From Butyrivibrio sp. (lineage in GTDB: Bacteria > Bacillota_A > Clostridia > Lachnospirales > Lachnospiraceae), in the NCBI RefSeq assembly GCF_024699075.1, contig NZ_JAILQF010000244.1:1-12136 (forward strand): 12,136 bases of DNA, written 5' to 3'. The notes beneath the pieces were generated by a model, which saw only the letters and a program-made list of their open reading frames with translations, was not told the DNA's origin and ran no database searches. Positions 7,437-12,136 of this stretch are shown here, in pieces; positions within the stretch are counted from its first letter, which is position 1, and each line of letters begins with the position of its first letter. The position numbers were made by a program, and so were the translations under genes.

Positions 7437-7445
7437 TGCTATAAT
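7437..7445 (+). promoter_or_regulatory. Extended -10 promoter of trmL
   Basis: TGCTATAAT is a perfect extended -10 (TGnTATAAT), with TATAAT at 7440-7445. The hexamer 17 bases upstream (TACAAG, 7417-7422) is a poor -35, which is common for extended -10 promoters. Transcription should start near 7452, giving a leader of about 55 bases before the GTG at 7507. Confidence 0.7.
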
Positions 7446-7451
7446 AACAAA

Positions 7452-7477
7452 GCCCTTTGAGATAAAAATCAAAGGGC
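7452..7477 (+). other. Hairpin at the 5' end of the trmL mRNA
   Basis: GCCCTTTGA (7452-7460) pairs perfectly with TCAAAGGGC (7469-7477) around the loop GATAAAAA. It begins close to the predicted transcription start, so it would form the very 5' end of the mRNA. It leaves the ribosome binding site AAGGA and the GTG start free. There is no U-tract behind it. A 5'-terminal stem like this is known to slow mRNA decay; that role here is inferred. Confidence 0.55.
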
Positions 7478-7506
7478 CTTATCAATGAAAAGGAATAAAC
7501 AAAGAA

Positions 7507-8007
7507 GTGAACATAGTATTATTTGAACCTGAAATCCCTTATAACACCGGCAACATTGGAAGAACCTGTGTTGCTACAAATACAAAACTTCATCTTATAA
7601 AGCCCCTTGGTTTTAGCCTTGACCAAAAAGAGATAAAGCGTGCAGGCCTTGATTACTGGCCCAAGCTTAATTATGAAGTTTACGAAAACTTTGAAGACTT
7701 TATGAATAAAAATAACCATCCAAAAGTATGGATGGCTACTACAAAAGCTCATAAAGTCTATTCTGATGTCAGCTATACAACTGATGATTATATAATGTTC
7801 GGACCGGAAAGCAGAGGCATACCGGAAGAGATCCTTGTAGATCATGAAGAAGAATGCGTTCGTATCCCGATGTTCGAAGATACAAGATCCATCAACCTTT
7901 GTAACTCCGCTGCAATAGTCCTTTTTGAAGCTCTTCGTCAGAACCACTTTGAAGGACTGAATCTAAACGGGCAGCTTCACAGACTACACTGGAATGATAA
8001 CGTCTGA
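7507..8007 (+). CDS. trmL: tRNA (cytidine/uridine-34-2'-O)-methyltransferase TrmL
   Basis: TrmL is a SPOUT-fold enzyme that uses S-adenosylmethionine to methylate the 2'-OH of the wobble base of certain leucine tRNAs. The 166-residue length fits the single-domain family. Seen are the N-terminal EPEIPYNTGNIGRT (7-20) and the knotted SAM-binding elements: FGPESRGIP (98-106) and IPM followed by RSINLCNSAA (120-136). The start is a GTG giving MNIVLFEPEIP, which aligns with the usual TrmL N-terminus; AAGGA lies about 12 bases upstream. It has its own extended -10 promoter and a 5' hairpin. Its stop is 7 bases from the stop of the convergent exonuclease gene, so any terminator for either would have to lie within the other's coding region. 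Confidence 0.92.
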   Translation: MNIVLFEPEIPYNTGNIGRTCVATNTKLHLIKPLGFSLDQKEIKRAGLDYWPKLNYEVYENFEDFMNKNNHPKVWMATTKAHKVYSDVSYTTDDYIMFGPESRGIPEEILVDHEEECVRIPMFEDTRSINLCNSAAIVLFEALRQNHFEGLNLNGQLHRLHWNDNV

Positions 8008-8014
8008 CAAGCTT

Positions 8015-8653
8015 TTACATAAGCTTTAAAAGCTCTTTCATTATGCTTCCGCATACAAGGGCGTCAGACTCTGCCCTATGAGCATCCTGCTGGCTGATAT
8101 TAAAATATTCTGCCATTGTAGGCTGCTTATGGTTGTCTGTGCAGGTGACACATTTCTTACAGATGGCCAGAGTATCAACGAATCTGATCTTTGCGCCAAT
8201 TCCCAGTCTTTCAAAAGTTGCGCTCAAAAATCTCATATCAAAGCTTGCATTATGAGCGCATATTATCGTATTCCCCTTTATGGCATCATCTAAAAACTCC
8301 ACAAATTCAGGATATACTTCCTCTTCTGTAGGTGCTTTTATAAGCATTTCATTAGTAATATGATTTACTCTTGTAGCGCTTGCAGGAATCCTTTTACCTG
8401 CATTAACAAGTGTGCCATAACTCTTTACAGCTTTGCCGTTTTCAAAAAGGACTGCGCCTAGCTCTATTATTCTGTCATTATAGGCGGAAAAGCCGGTTGT
8501 CTCTGTATCAAATGCTATATAGCGCTTTGAAAGCTCATCTTTAACAGTATCAGCATTTTTTATCTGAATGGTTTCAACTCCTACCGGTCCCTTGCTTTGA
8601 GCAATCTTATCAGCAATACTCCTTTTGCCAAACATCACTTCAAGTGCATCCAT
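8015..8653 (-). CDS. DEDDh 3'-5' exonuclease, DnaQ/PolC epsilon-like
   Basis: This is a 212-residue cytoplasmic nuclease of the DnaQ-like superfamily that probably trims single-stranded DNA or RNA 3' ends using two metal ions. All five catalytic positions are present: D49 and E51 in FDTETTG (Exo I), D139 in CAHNASFD (Exo II), and H192 and D197 in AHRAESDA (Exo III). The domain resembles the proofreading domain of PolC, but no polymerase is attached, so it is a stand-alone exonuclease. About 43 residues precede the domain with no known motif. A CxxCxxC cluster (C165, C168, C171) lies between Exo II and Exo III where relatives usually have a plain helix. The ATG has AAGGAT 8 bases upstream. Its promoter region carries a 12-bp inverted repeat (8685-8735). 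Confidence 0.87.
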   Translation of the reverse strand: MDALEVMFGKRSIADKIAQSKGPVGVETIQIKNADTVKDELSKRYIAFDTETTGFSAYNDRIIELGAVLFENGKAVKSYGTLVNAGKRIPASATRVNHITNEMLIKAPTEEEVYPEFVEFLDDAIKGNTIICAHNASFDMRFLSATFERLGIGAKIRFVDTLAICKKCVTCTDNHKQPTMAEYFNISQQDAHRAESDALVCGSIMKELLKLM

Positions 8654-8684
8654 ATCATTATCCTTCTATATGTACTATTTATTT

Positions 8685-8735
8685 ACTCAAAATTCGCAAG
8701 AATATAAGATAAATTATAATGTACGAATTTTGAGT
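8685..8735 (-). promoter_or_regulatory. Inverted repeat flanking the exonuclease -10
   Basis: ACTCAAAATTCG (8685-8696) and CGAATTTTGAGT (8724-8735) are perfect 12-base inverted repeats, 39 bases centre to centre. Read on the minus strand, TATAAT (8718 to 8713) lies between them, 5 bases inside the upstream arm, and transcription would start in the loop. Only the downstream arm would be transcribed, so the symmetry is more likely for DNA binding than for an RNA hairpin. No good -35 is seen. The left arm resembles the outer arm of the 10541-10678 element. Confidence 0.5.
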
Positions 8736-9057
8736 GATTTATCATAAAAATCTCACATTTATTTTTTTATACTACCAACTTATATTAACATGACTTTTTT
8801 ACTCAGTCTATTTTGTCTATAACTACTGCTAAGTTAGCATAATTCACTGCACTTAACCATTATGTATCAAGTCCAAGAACAGTCTTTTATCAAACAGCGT
8901 GTTATAAAAAATGCCATATAAAAAAGCTGGAAAAAATGATTTCTCATTTTTTCACAGCTTTTTTATGATCAATGATTATCTTATCCGATGATATAGATAT
9001 CAAAAGTACCTTTTGAAACCATATGACGACCGGATTGTACACACAATACTTACGTCA
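8736..9057. other. Gene-free stretch with a terminator
   Basis: No ORF worth calling is seen in these 322 bases. It contains upstream DNA of the exonuclease gene and the terminator at 8920-8964. A small palindrome TCAAAAG/CTTTTGA near 9000 is also present, without obvious meaning. Confidence 0.5.
8920..8964. terminator. Terminator of the cell wall hydrolase gene
   Basis: AAAAAAGCTGG (8920-8930) and AAAAAATGA (8931-8939) pair with TCATTTTTT (8944-8952) and CCAGC-like TTTTTT (8953-8964), giving a 20-bp stem with one bulged A (8954) and a 4-base loop. Runs of A and T at the ends allow termination in both directions. It lies 94 bases beyond the stop of the minus-strand cell wall hydrolase and separates it from the exonuclease gene. 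Confidence 0.75.
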
Positions 9058-9795
9058 TCAGATAGAATAGAAGGCCTGATTATCAACTACTGTATAGAGA
9101 GTCTTTCCATAGAAAGTCTGACTTCCATCATTTCTTTTAAAAGAAAGAATATTTGCATTGTTAAGGTATGAATTTTCTCCACTCAAAACCTTAAGACAAA
9201 GGTTGATCATTTCAGGGCTTGTCTCTTCAACTGTTCTCTTGCTGGCCCAGCTGTATGTTGAGAACTGTCCCTTCTGTGAAAGAACACCTTCTATAGTGTT
9301 AGGATATGCAGGTGACATTACACGGTTCATTATAACTTCGGCAACAGCTACCTGTCCATTAAATGATCCTCTGGCTTCTCTGTATACTACATTAGCCATA
9401 AGAACGAGCTCTTCCATTGTAAAATCATAATCGTATCCTACTGGATCTGCAGCAAGTAACGCTGCCTGTAAAGCGGCCTGCTCTTCTGCGGTAAGTTCTT
9501 CTGTAGTCTGTTCTTCTACAGTCTCACCTTCTGTTGAGCTTTCTGTTGTTGTCTGAGCTTGTGCATCCTCTGTGGATGAAGCTTCTGCGCTTGCATCTGT
9601 AGTTGCCTCATCTGTTGCTCCTTCAACAGTGCTGGAAGCATTTGAAGAATTATCTGTTACATCTGTTACGTCTGTTGTCACATCTTGTGTTTCATTTTCT
9701 TCTGCGAAGGCTACAATAGGCTCAGCAAAAGAAAGCACTGCAGCAGCATATGCCATAGCAGTTGTTGTTAATAATACTCTTTTTAAGCTTTTCAT
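9058..9795 (-). CDS. Secreted SleB/CwlJ-type cell wall hydrolase
   Basis: This 245-residue protein has a signal peptide (about 1-31, ending AFA before EE), a Ser/Thr/Glu-rich flexible acidic linker (about 33-105), and a C-terminal Hydrolase_2 (SleB/CwlJ) domain from about 124. Seen are ELVLMANVVYREARG with the presumed catalytic glutamate E140, GQVAVAEVIMNRV (147-159) and a closing FYGKTLYTVVDNQAFYSI-like end. Family members are muramidase or transglycosylase-like enzymes that cut peptidoglycan during germination or growth. There is no recognisable wall-binding repeat, so the linker may simply span the wall. The ATG lacks a nearby Shine-Dalgarno; instead a 20-codon upstream ORF ends by overlapping it (ATGA) and a hairpin lies within that leader. 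A promoter at about 9927-9956 would give a leader of roughly 125 bases. Confidence 0.87.
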   Translation of the reverse strand: MKSLKRVLLTTTAMAYAAAVLSFAEPIVAFAEENETQDVTTDVTDVTDNSSNASSTVEGATDEATTDASAEASSTEDAQAQTTTESSTEGETVEEQTTEELTAEEQAALQAALLAADPVGYDYDFTMEELVLMANVVYREARGSFNGQVAVAEVIMNRVMSPAYPNTIEGVLSQKGQFSTYSWASKRTVEETSPEMINLCLKVLSGENSYLNNANILSFKRNDGSQTFYGKTLYTVVDNQAFYSI

Positions 9796-9854
9796 AACAT
9801 CGGCTGGATCAATACAAAGAAAGTACCAAGTTCCCCCACGGAGCTTGAGTACAT
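9792..9854 (-). CDS. Possible 20-codon leader peptide
   Basis: An ATG at 9854 opens a 20-residue frame (begins MYSSSVGELG, ends LIQPML) whose TGA stop (9794-9792) overlaps the ATG of the cell wall hydrolase as ATGA. That arrangement is typical of translational coupling and would explain the missing Shine-Dalgarno of the hydrolase. The weak point is its own start: AAGGAG (9880-9875) is 20 bases upstream of this ATG, too far for standard initiation. An in-frame CTG 8 bases after AAGGAG is another, rarer, possibility. The peptide has no known counterpart that I recognise. Confidence 0.35.
   Translation of the reverse strand: MYSSSVGELGTFFVLIQPML
9823..9852 (-). promoter_or_regulatory. Hairpin in the cell wall hydrolase leader
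   Basis: In minus-strand RNA, GTAC-U-CAAG-C-UCC pairs with GGA-A-CUUG-GUAC around the loop GUGGG, with 11 base pairs, one bulge and one mismatch. GGCTG (9870 to 9866) and CAGCC (9806 to 9802), outside it, can pair as a further 5-bp closing helix. When folded, AAGGAG (9880-9875) and the ATG would be separated by only about 12 unpaired bases. No known riboswitch consensus was recognised. Confidence 0.45.
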
Positions 9855-9926
9855 AAAAGAAAACAGCCTAACTTCTCCTTATTGTGTAAAAATTATTTAT
9901 TTGTTGCATTTGTTACAACAGATGTA

Positions 9927-9956
9927 ATAATAACAGATTACCTATCATATAATCAA
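9927..9956 (-). promoter_or_regulatory. Candidate promoter of the cell wall hydrolase
   Basis: On the minus strand TTGATT (9956 to 9951) and TATTAT (9932 to 9927) lie 18 bases apart, matching four and five of six consensus positions. Transcription would start near 9920, leaving about 125 bases of leader that includes the AAGGAG, the small ORF and the hairpin. Confidence 0.45.
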
Positions 9957-10025
9957 TCATATTTACATCTTTTTATAGATTTTTTACGAAAACAGGTCTG
10001 AAAATTCACCCTCAATTAACAACAA

Positions 10026-10069
10026 AATGCACCTACCACAGGGGTTATAAGCCCCTTGGCAGATGCATT
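10026..10069 (-). terminator. Terminator of panD
   Basis: In minus-strand RNA, AAUGCAUCUGCCA and AGGGG pair with CCCCU and UGGUAGGUGCAUU, with one bulged G and a 7-base loop, about 18 base pairs in all. Two positions are G-U pairs in the minus-strand RNA but would be A-C mismatches in the plus strand, which fixes the direction. UUUUGUUGUU follows. It begins 29 bases after the panD stop and ends the pantothenate genes. Confidence 0.8.
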
Positions 10070-10098
10070 AATTTTCATGATTTTTTTATTTTTCTATG

Positions 10099-10491
10099 TC
10101 AGTTCATATCCTCTAACCGGCCATGCTTTTCATAGGTAGTGATGCGTACAGCTTTATTATCGCCATCAACGAATACAACCTGTGGATGATATTCTTTCAT
10201 CTCCTCAGGGCTCATCTGTGCATAAGCCATGATGATAACCTTATCTCCTACACTTACACATCTTGCAGCAGCGCCGTTAAGGCATATAACTCCGGAACCT
10301 GCCTCGCCGCATATAGCATAGGTAGTAAATCTCTGACCATTGTCAACATCAACTATCTGAACCTGCTCGTACTCACAGATTCCTGCCTTCTCCATAAGAT
10401 CTTCATCTATGGTGATCGAGCCTACGTAATCAAGAGCTGCCTGAGTTACTGTGGCACGGTGAATTTTACCTTTGAGCATTGTTAATAACAT
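10099..10491 (-). CDS. panD: Aspartate 1-decarboxylase (pyruvoyl enzyme)
   Basis: PanD decarboxylates L-aspartate to beta-alanine, the partner that PanC joins to pantoate. The 130-residue proenzyme cleaves itself between G24 and S25 (YVGSITID), turning S25 into the pyruvoyl cofactor. The residue positions match the well studied E. coli enzyme: K9, H11, Y22, S25, R54, T57, Y58 and N72 are all present. The short chain ending (about 127-130 aa) is normal. The start is well supported by AAAGGAG five to six bases upstream. It is the last of panB-panC-panD on the minus strand; 194 bases containing a structured repeat separate it from panC, and a terminator follows. Confidence 0.95.
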   Translation of the reverse strand: MLLTMLKGKIHRATVTQAALDYVGSITIDEDLMEKAGICEYEQVQIVDVDNGQRFTTYAICGEAGSGVICLNGAAARCVSVGDKVIIMAYAQMSPEEMKEYHPQVVFVDGDNKAVRITTYEKHGRLEDMN

Positions 10492-10540
10492 ATCTTCTCC
10501 TTTCAGGAATCTTTATGACTACCATGTGTAATTCTTTACT

Positions 10541-10678
10541 CAACCTTCGCACATAATTAACAATCTAAAGTCCCTGCAAATTTGATATCTCGGGCAGTTA
10601 ATAAAGGATTTTCGAGTTCTTTAGAAATCTAATTAAATAATTGCAAGGAAAGTAACTTATTTATATGTTCGAAGTTTG
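10541..10678. repeat. Nested inverted-repeat element, copy 2
   Basis: It lies between panC and panD. The outer arms 10541-10554 and 10665-10678 (CTTCGCACAT against ATGTTCGAAG at their core) pair at 12 of 14 positions. The middle arms CCCTGCAA (10572-10579) and TTGCAAGG (10641-10648) pair at 7 of 8. The inner segment GGGCAGTTAATAAAGGATTT is closely similar to that of the 3928-4071 element at the same offset from the middle arm, but its inner stem is weak. It begins 7 bases past the panC stop, as copy 1 begins 8 bases past the serine hydrolase stop. Confidence 0.6.
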
Positions 10679-10685
10679 AAATATT

Positions 10686-11531
10686 TTATTCATACAAAAA
10701 GTTATCAATAAGCCTTGTCTTTCCAATGTATACTGCCATTGCAAAGAGTGTTCCGCTCTTTACGCATATTTCTGGCTCGAGTGTATCGAAATTGGCTGCT
10801 GAAACGTAGTCGATCTTTGCAAGAGGCTCTTTTTCTATAAGAGCTTTTTGAGCTTCAAGGATCTTTGCAGCATCCTTTTCGCCGCTATCTGCCATCTCTT
10901 TTCCCAGATTAACTGCCTTTGATAATACAAGAGCAGCCTTTCTTTCCTCTTCATTTAAGTATGTATTACGGGATGACTTTGCAAGTCCGTCATCCTCGCG
11001 GATTATAGGACATCCTACAATTTCAATTCCATAAGACATATCTCTTACCATCTTCTTGATGATAGACAGCTGCTGTGCATCCTTCATACCAAAGAAAGCC
11101 TTGTCAGGTGTTGCTATATTAAAAAGCTTGGATACAACTGTACATACCCCTCTAAAGTGAATAGGACGAGTCTGTCCGCAAAGGCGTTTTGGCATATCAT
11201 TAAGGATCTCAACATATGTAGCTGCAGCTTCTCCATACATTTCTTCTACAGAAGGATGGAATACAAGGCTTGCGCCGTGCTCCTCAAGGAGCCTGCAATC
11301 TCTTTCAAAATCTCTTGGATATGTTGAAAGATCTTCTGTAGGTCCAAACTGTGTAGGATTTACAAAATCTGATACGATTACTCTGTCGCACTCAGATACT
11401 GCCTTATCTACAAGGCTTGCATGTCCTTCATGAAGATATCCCATTGTAGGAACAAGACCTATTGTCAGGCCTTCCTTTTTCCAGGCTTTAACCTTTTCTC
11501 TAACTTCTTTGATTGTTTCTGCTTTGATCAT
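10686..11531 (-). CDS. panC: Pantothenate synthetase (pantoate-beta-alanine ligase)
   Basis: PanC joins pantoate and beta-alanine with ATP through a pantoyl-adenylate, the last step of pantothenate synthesis, in the cytoplasm. The 281-residue length is typical. Seen in order: MGYLHEGHASL (30-40) with the HxGH nucleotide site, FVNPTQFGPTEDL (56-68), a pantoate-binding region with FRGVCTVVSKLFN (126-138), FGMKDAQQL (147-155) and the KMSKS-like GLAKSSRNTYL (182-192). The usual glutamate of FGEKD is M149 here, a known kind of variation. The ATG has GGAGG 5 bases upstream. It follows panB by 163 bases and precedes panD, in the order panB, panC, panD. Confidence 0.95.
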   Translation of the reverse strand: MIKAETIKEVREKVKAWKKEGLTIGLVPTMGYLHEGHASLVDKAVSECDRVIVSDFVNPTQFGPTEDLSTYPRDFERDCRLLEEHGASLVFHPSVEEMYGEAAATYVEILNDMPKRLCGQTRPIHFRGVCTVVSKLFNIATPDKAFFGMKDAQQLSIIKKMVRDMSYGIEIVGCPIIREDDGLAKSSRNTYLNEEERKAALVLSKAVNLGKEMADSGEKDAAKILEAQKALIEKEPLAKIDYVSAANFDTLEPEICVKSGTLFAMAVYIGKTRLIDNFLYE

Positions 11532-11590
11532 ATATTCCTCCGATTACCTTAATACCTTATATATGCAATTTCTCTTTGTTATTAAATTCA

Positions 11591-11656
11591 AACTAAGACT
11601 AAACATTAACCTGTCATCAGGTCTTTTTTACAAATCCATACGCAGACTTCTTAGCT
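11591..11656. other. Two-stem structure between panB and panC
   Basis: AACTAAGA (11591-11598) can pair with TCTTAGCT (11649-11656), with one G-U in minus-strand RNA. It encloses a small hairpin ACCTG/CAGGT (11609-11613 with 11618-11622, loop TCAT). GAAGTCTG on the minus strand at this site also occurs in the arms of copy 1 of the repeat element, so a decayed relative is possible. On the plus strand TCTTTTTT follows the small hairpin, but no plus-strand gene precedes it. Confidence 0.25.
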
Positions 11657-11694
11657 TATACAAATTCTGATATAACGATTTTTCTTTCAGCAGC

Positions 11695-12136
11695 TCAGGA
11701 TATTCTTTTTATATAGCCCTCTTCACTGTACTTGGCATCAAGACTCTGCAAGAACTCATCTGAGCAGTCACTCTTAGCATATGTCTGCTCGGGAGTAGGG
11801 AAAGCTCCATCCTGAACAGCTTTCTTATAATCTGCAAATGCGCCCTTCATAATCTCTCCAACTTCTGCAAAGTGCTTTACAAACTTAGGAGATACGCCGC
11901 TTGCCATACCAAGCATATCCTGATATACAAGTACCTGGGCATCGCAGCAGCTTGAAGCGCCGATTCCTATTGTGATGATATCAAGCTTCTTGCTGATAAG
12001 AGCTGCAAGCTTAGGTGGAACGCACTCAAGAGTTACTGCAAAGGCGCCTGCTTCCTGAACGGCAAGTGCATCCTGAAGGACACGCTCTGCATTGACTTCG
12101 CCCTTACCCTGTACCTTAAATCCACCAAATGCGTTA
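11695..12136 (-). CDS. panB: Ketopantoate hydroxymethyltransferase, partial
   Basis: This is the C-terminal half of PanB; the gene runs off the right edge, with 146 residues visible. PanB adds a hydroxymethyl group from methylene-tetrahydrofolate to alpha-ketoisovalerate, the first committed step of pantoate synthesis. The visible frame begins NAFGGFKVQGKG, then AFAVTLECVP with the catalytic glutamate position, then IGIGASSCCDAQVLVYQDMLG and PKFVKHF, which match the family end. An internal ATG at 11916 is not the start: the frame continues open through the window edge and the upstream residues are all PanB-like. GASSCCDAQ is slightly unlike the common GAGxxCDGQ. It is the first of the panB-panC-panD set. 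Confidence 0.95.
   Translation of the reverse strand, partial: NAFGGFKVQGKGEVNAERVLQDALAVQEAGAFAVTLECVPPKLAALISKKLDIITIGIGASSCCDAQVLVYQDMLGMASGVSPKFVKHFAEVGEIMKGAFADYKKAVQDGAFPTPEQTYAKSDCSDEFLQSLDAKYSEEGYIKRIS

Noticed and set aside
7519..7947. A 142-codon open frame on the minus strand inside trmL
   Set aside because: It is antisense to a well-supported TrmL and has no ribosome binding site or recognisable motif.
8009..8034. AGCTTTTA/TAAAAGCT between the convergent trmL and exonuclease genes as a shared terminator
   Set aside because: It is a short AT-rich 8-bp stem with a 9-base loop and no clear U-tract; too weak to call.
9572..9856. A 94-codon plus-strand frame opposite the cell wall hydrolase
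   Set aside because: It is the complement of the low-complexity Ser/Thr/Glu linker and of the leader, which explains its Ala/Ser/Val-rich translation.
9796..9920. A c-di-AMP (ydaO-type) or c-di-GMP riboswitch upstream of the cell wall hydrolase
   Set aside because: Riboswitches of these classes do precede such genes, but the leader lacks the conserved sequences I know for either class and is rather short for ydaO.

Overview
The window is AT-rich low-GC Gram-positive DNA. Protein styles (PanBCD, a secreted SleB-type hydrolase, a PolC-type DEDDh exonuclease, TrmL, a YdhR-like ROK kinase) and AGGAG-type ribosome binding sites point to a Clostridia member, most likely Lachnospiraceae such as a Butyrivibrio relative; the genus is my inference. 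No rRNA, tRNA, CRISPR array, transposase or phage gene is visible. Most of the window is ordinary chromosome; the unusual signals lie in the intergenic and leader DNA.

Layout, left to right. (1) 1-177: no gene, a possible leftward promoter, and a very long bidirectional terminator hairpin. (2) 178-3732, minus strand: a three-gene operon read as secreted nucleoside hydrolase, then a lipoprotein-like protein overlapping it by 4 bases, then a ROK sugar kinase, ending at the 105-173 terminator. (3) 3733-4079: a gene-free stretch with a symmetric nested dyad (3819-3862) and a 144-base nested inverted repeat (3928-4071). (4) 4080-5809, minus: a two-transmembrane small protein followed by a cytoplasmic beta-lactamase-fold serine hydrolase. 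(5) 6017-7366, plus: a MATE efflux transporter. (6) 7507-8007, plus: TrmL with its own strong promoter, convergent with a DEDDh exonuclease (8015-8653, minus). (7) 8654-9057: a promoter flanked by a 12-bp inverted repeat, and a terminator. (8) 9058-9795, minus: a secreted SleB/CwlJ-type cell wall hydrolase with an odd leader: no Shine-Dalgarno next to its ATG, a 20-codon upstream ORF whose stop overlaps the ATG, and a hairpin. (9) 10099-12136, minus: panB (cut by the window edge), panC and panD, for pantothenate synthesis, ending in a terminator at 10026-10069.

The most interesting structure is a pair of divergent intergenic elements, 3928-4071 and 10541-10678. They share a core sequence at the same offset and both fold with an outer and a middle stem. 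The middle stem differs by two compensatory base-pair changes, which suggests that folding is conserved. An arm-like sequence recurs around the promoter of the exonuclease gene. The leader of the cell wall hydrolase is the second signal worth testing.
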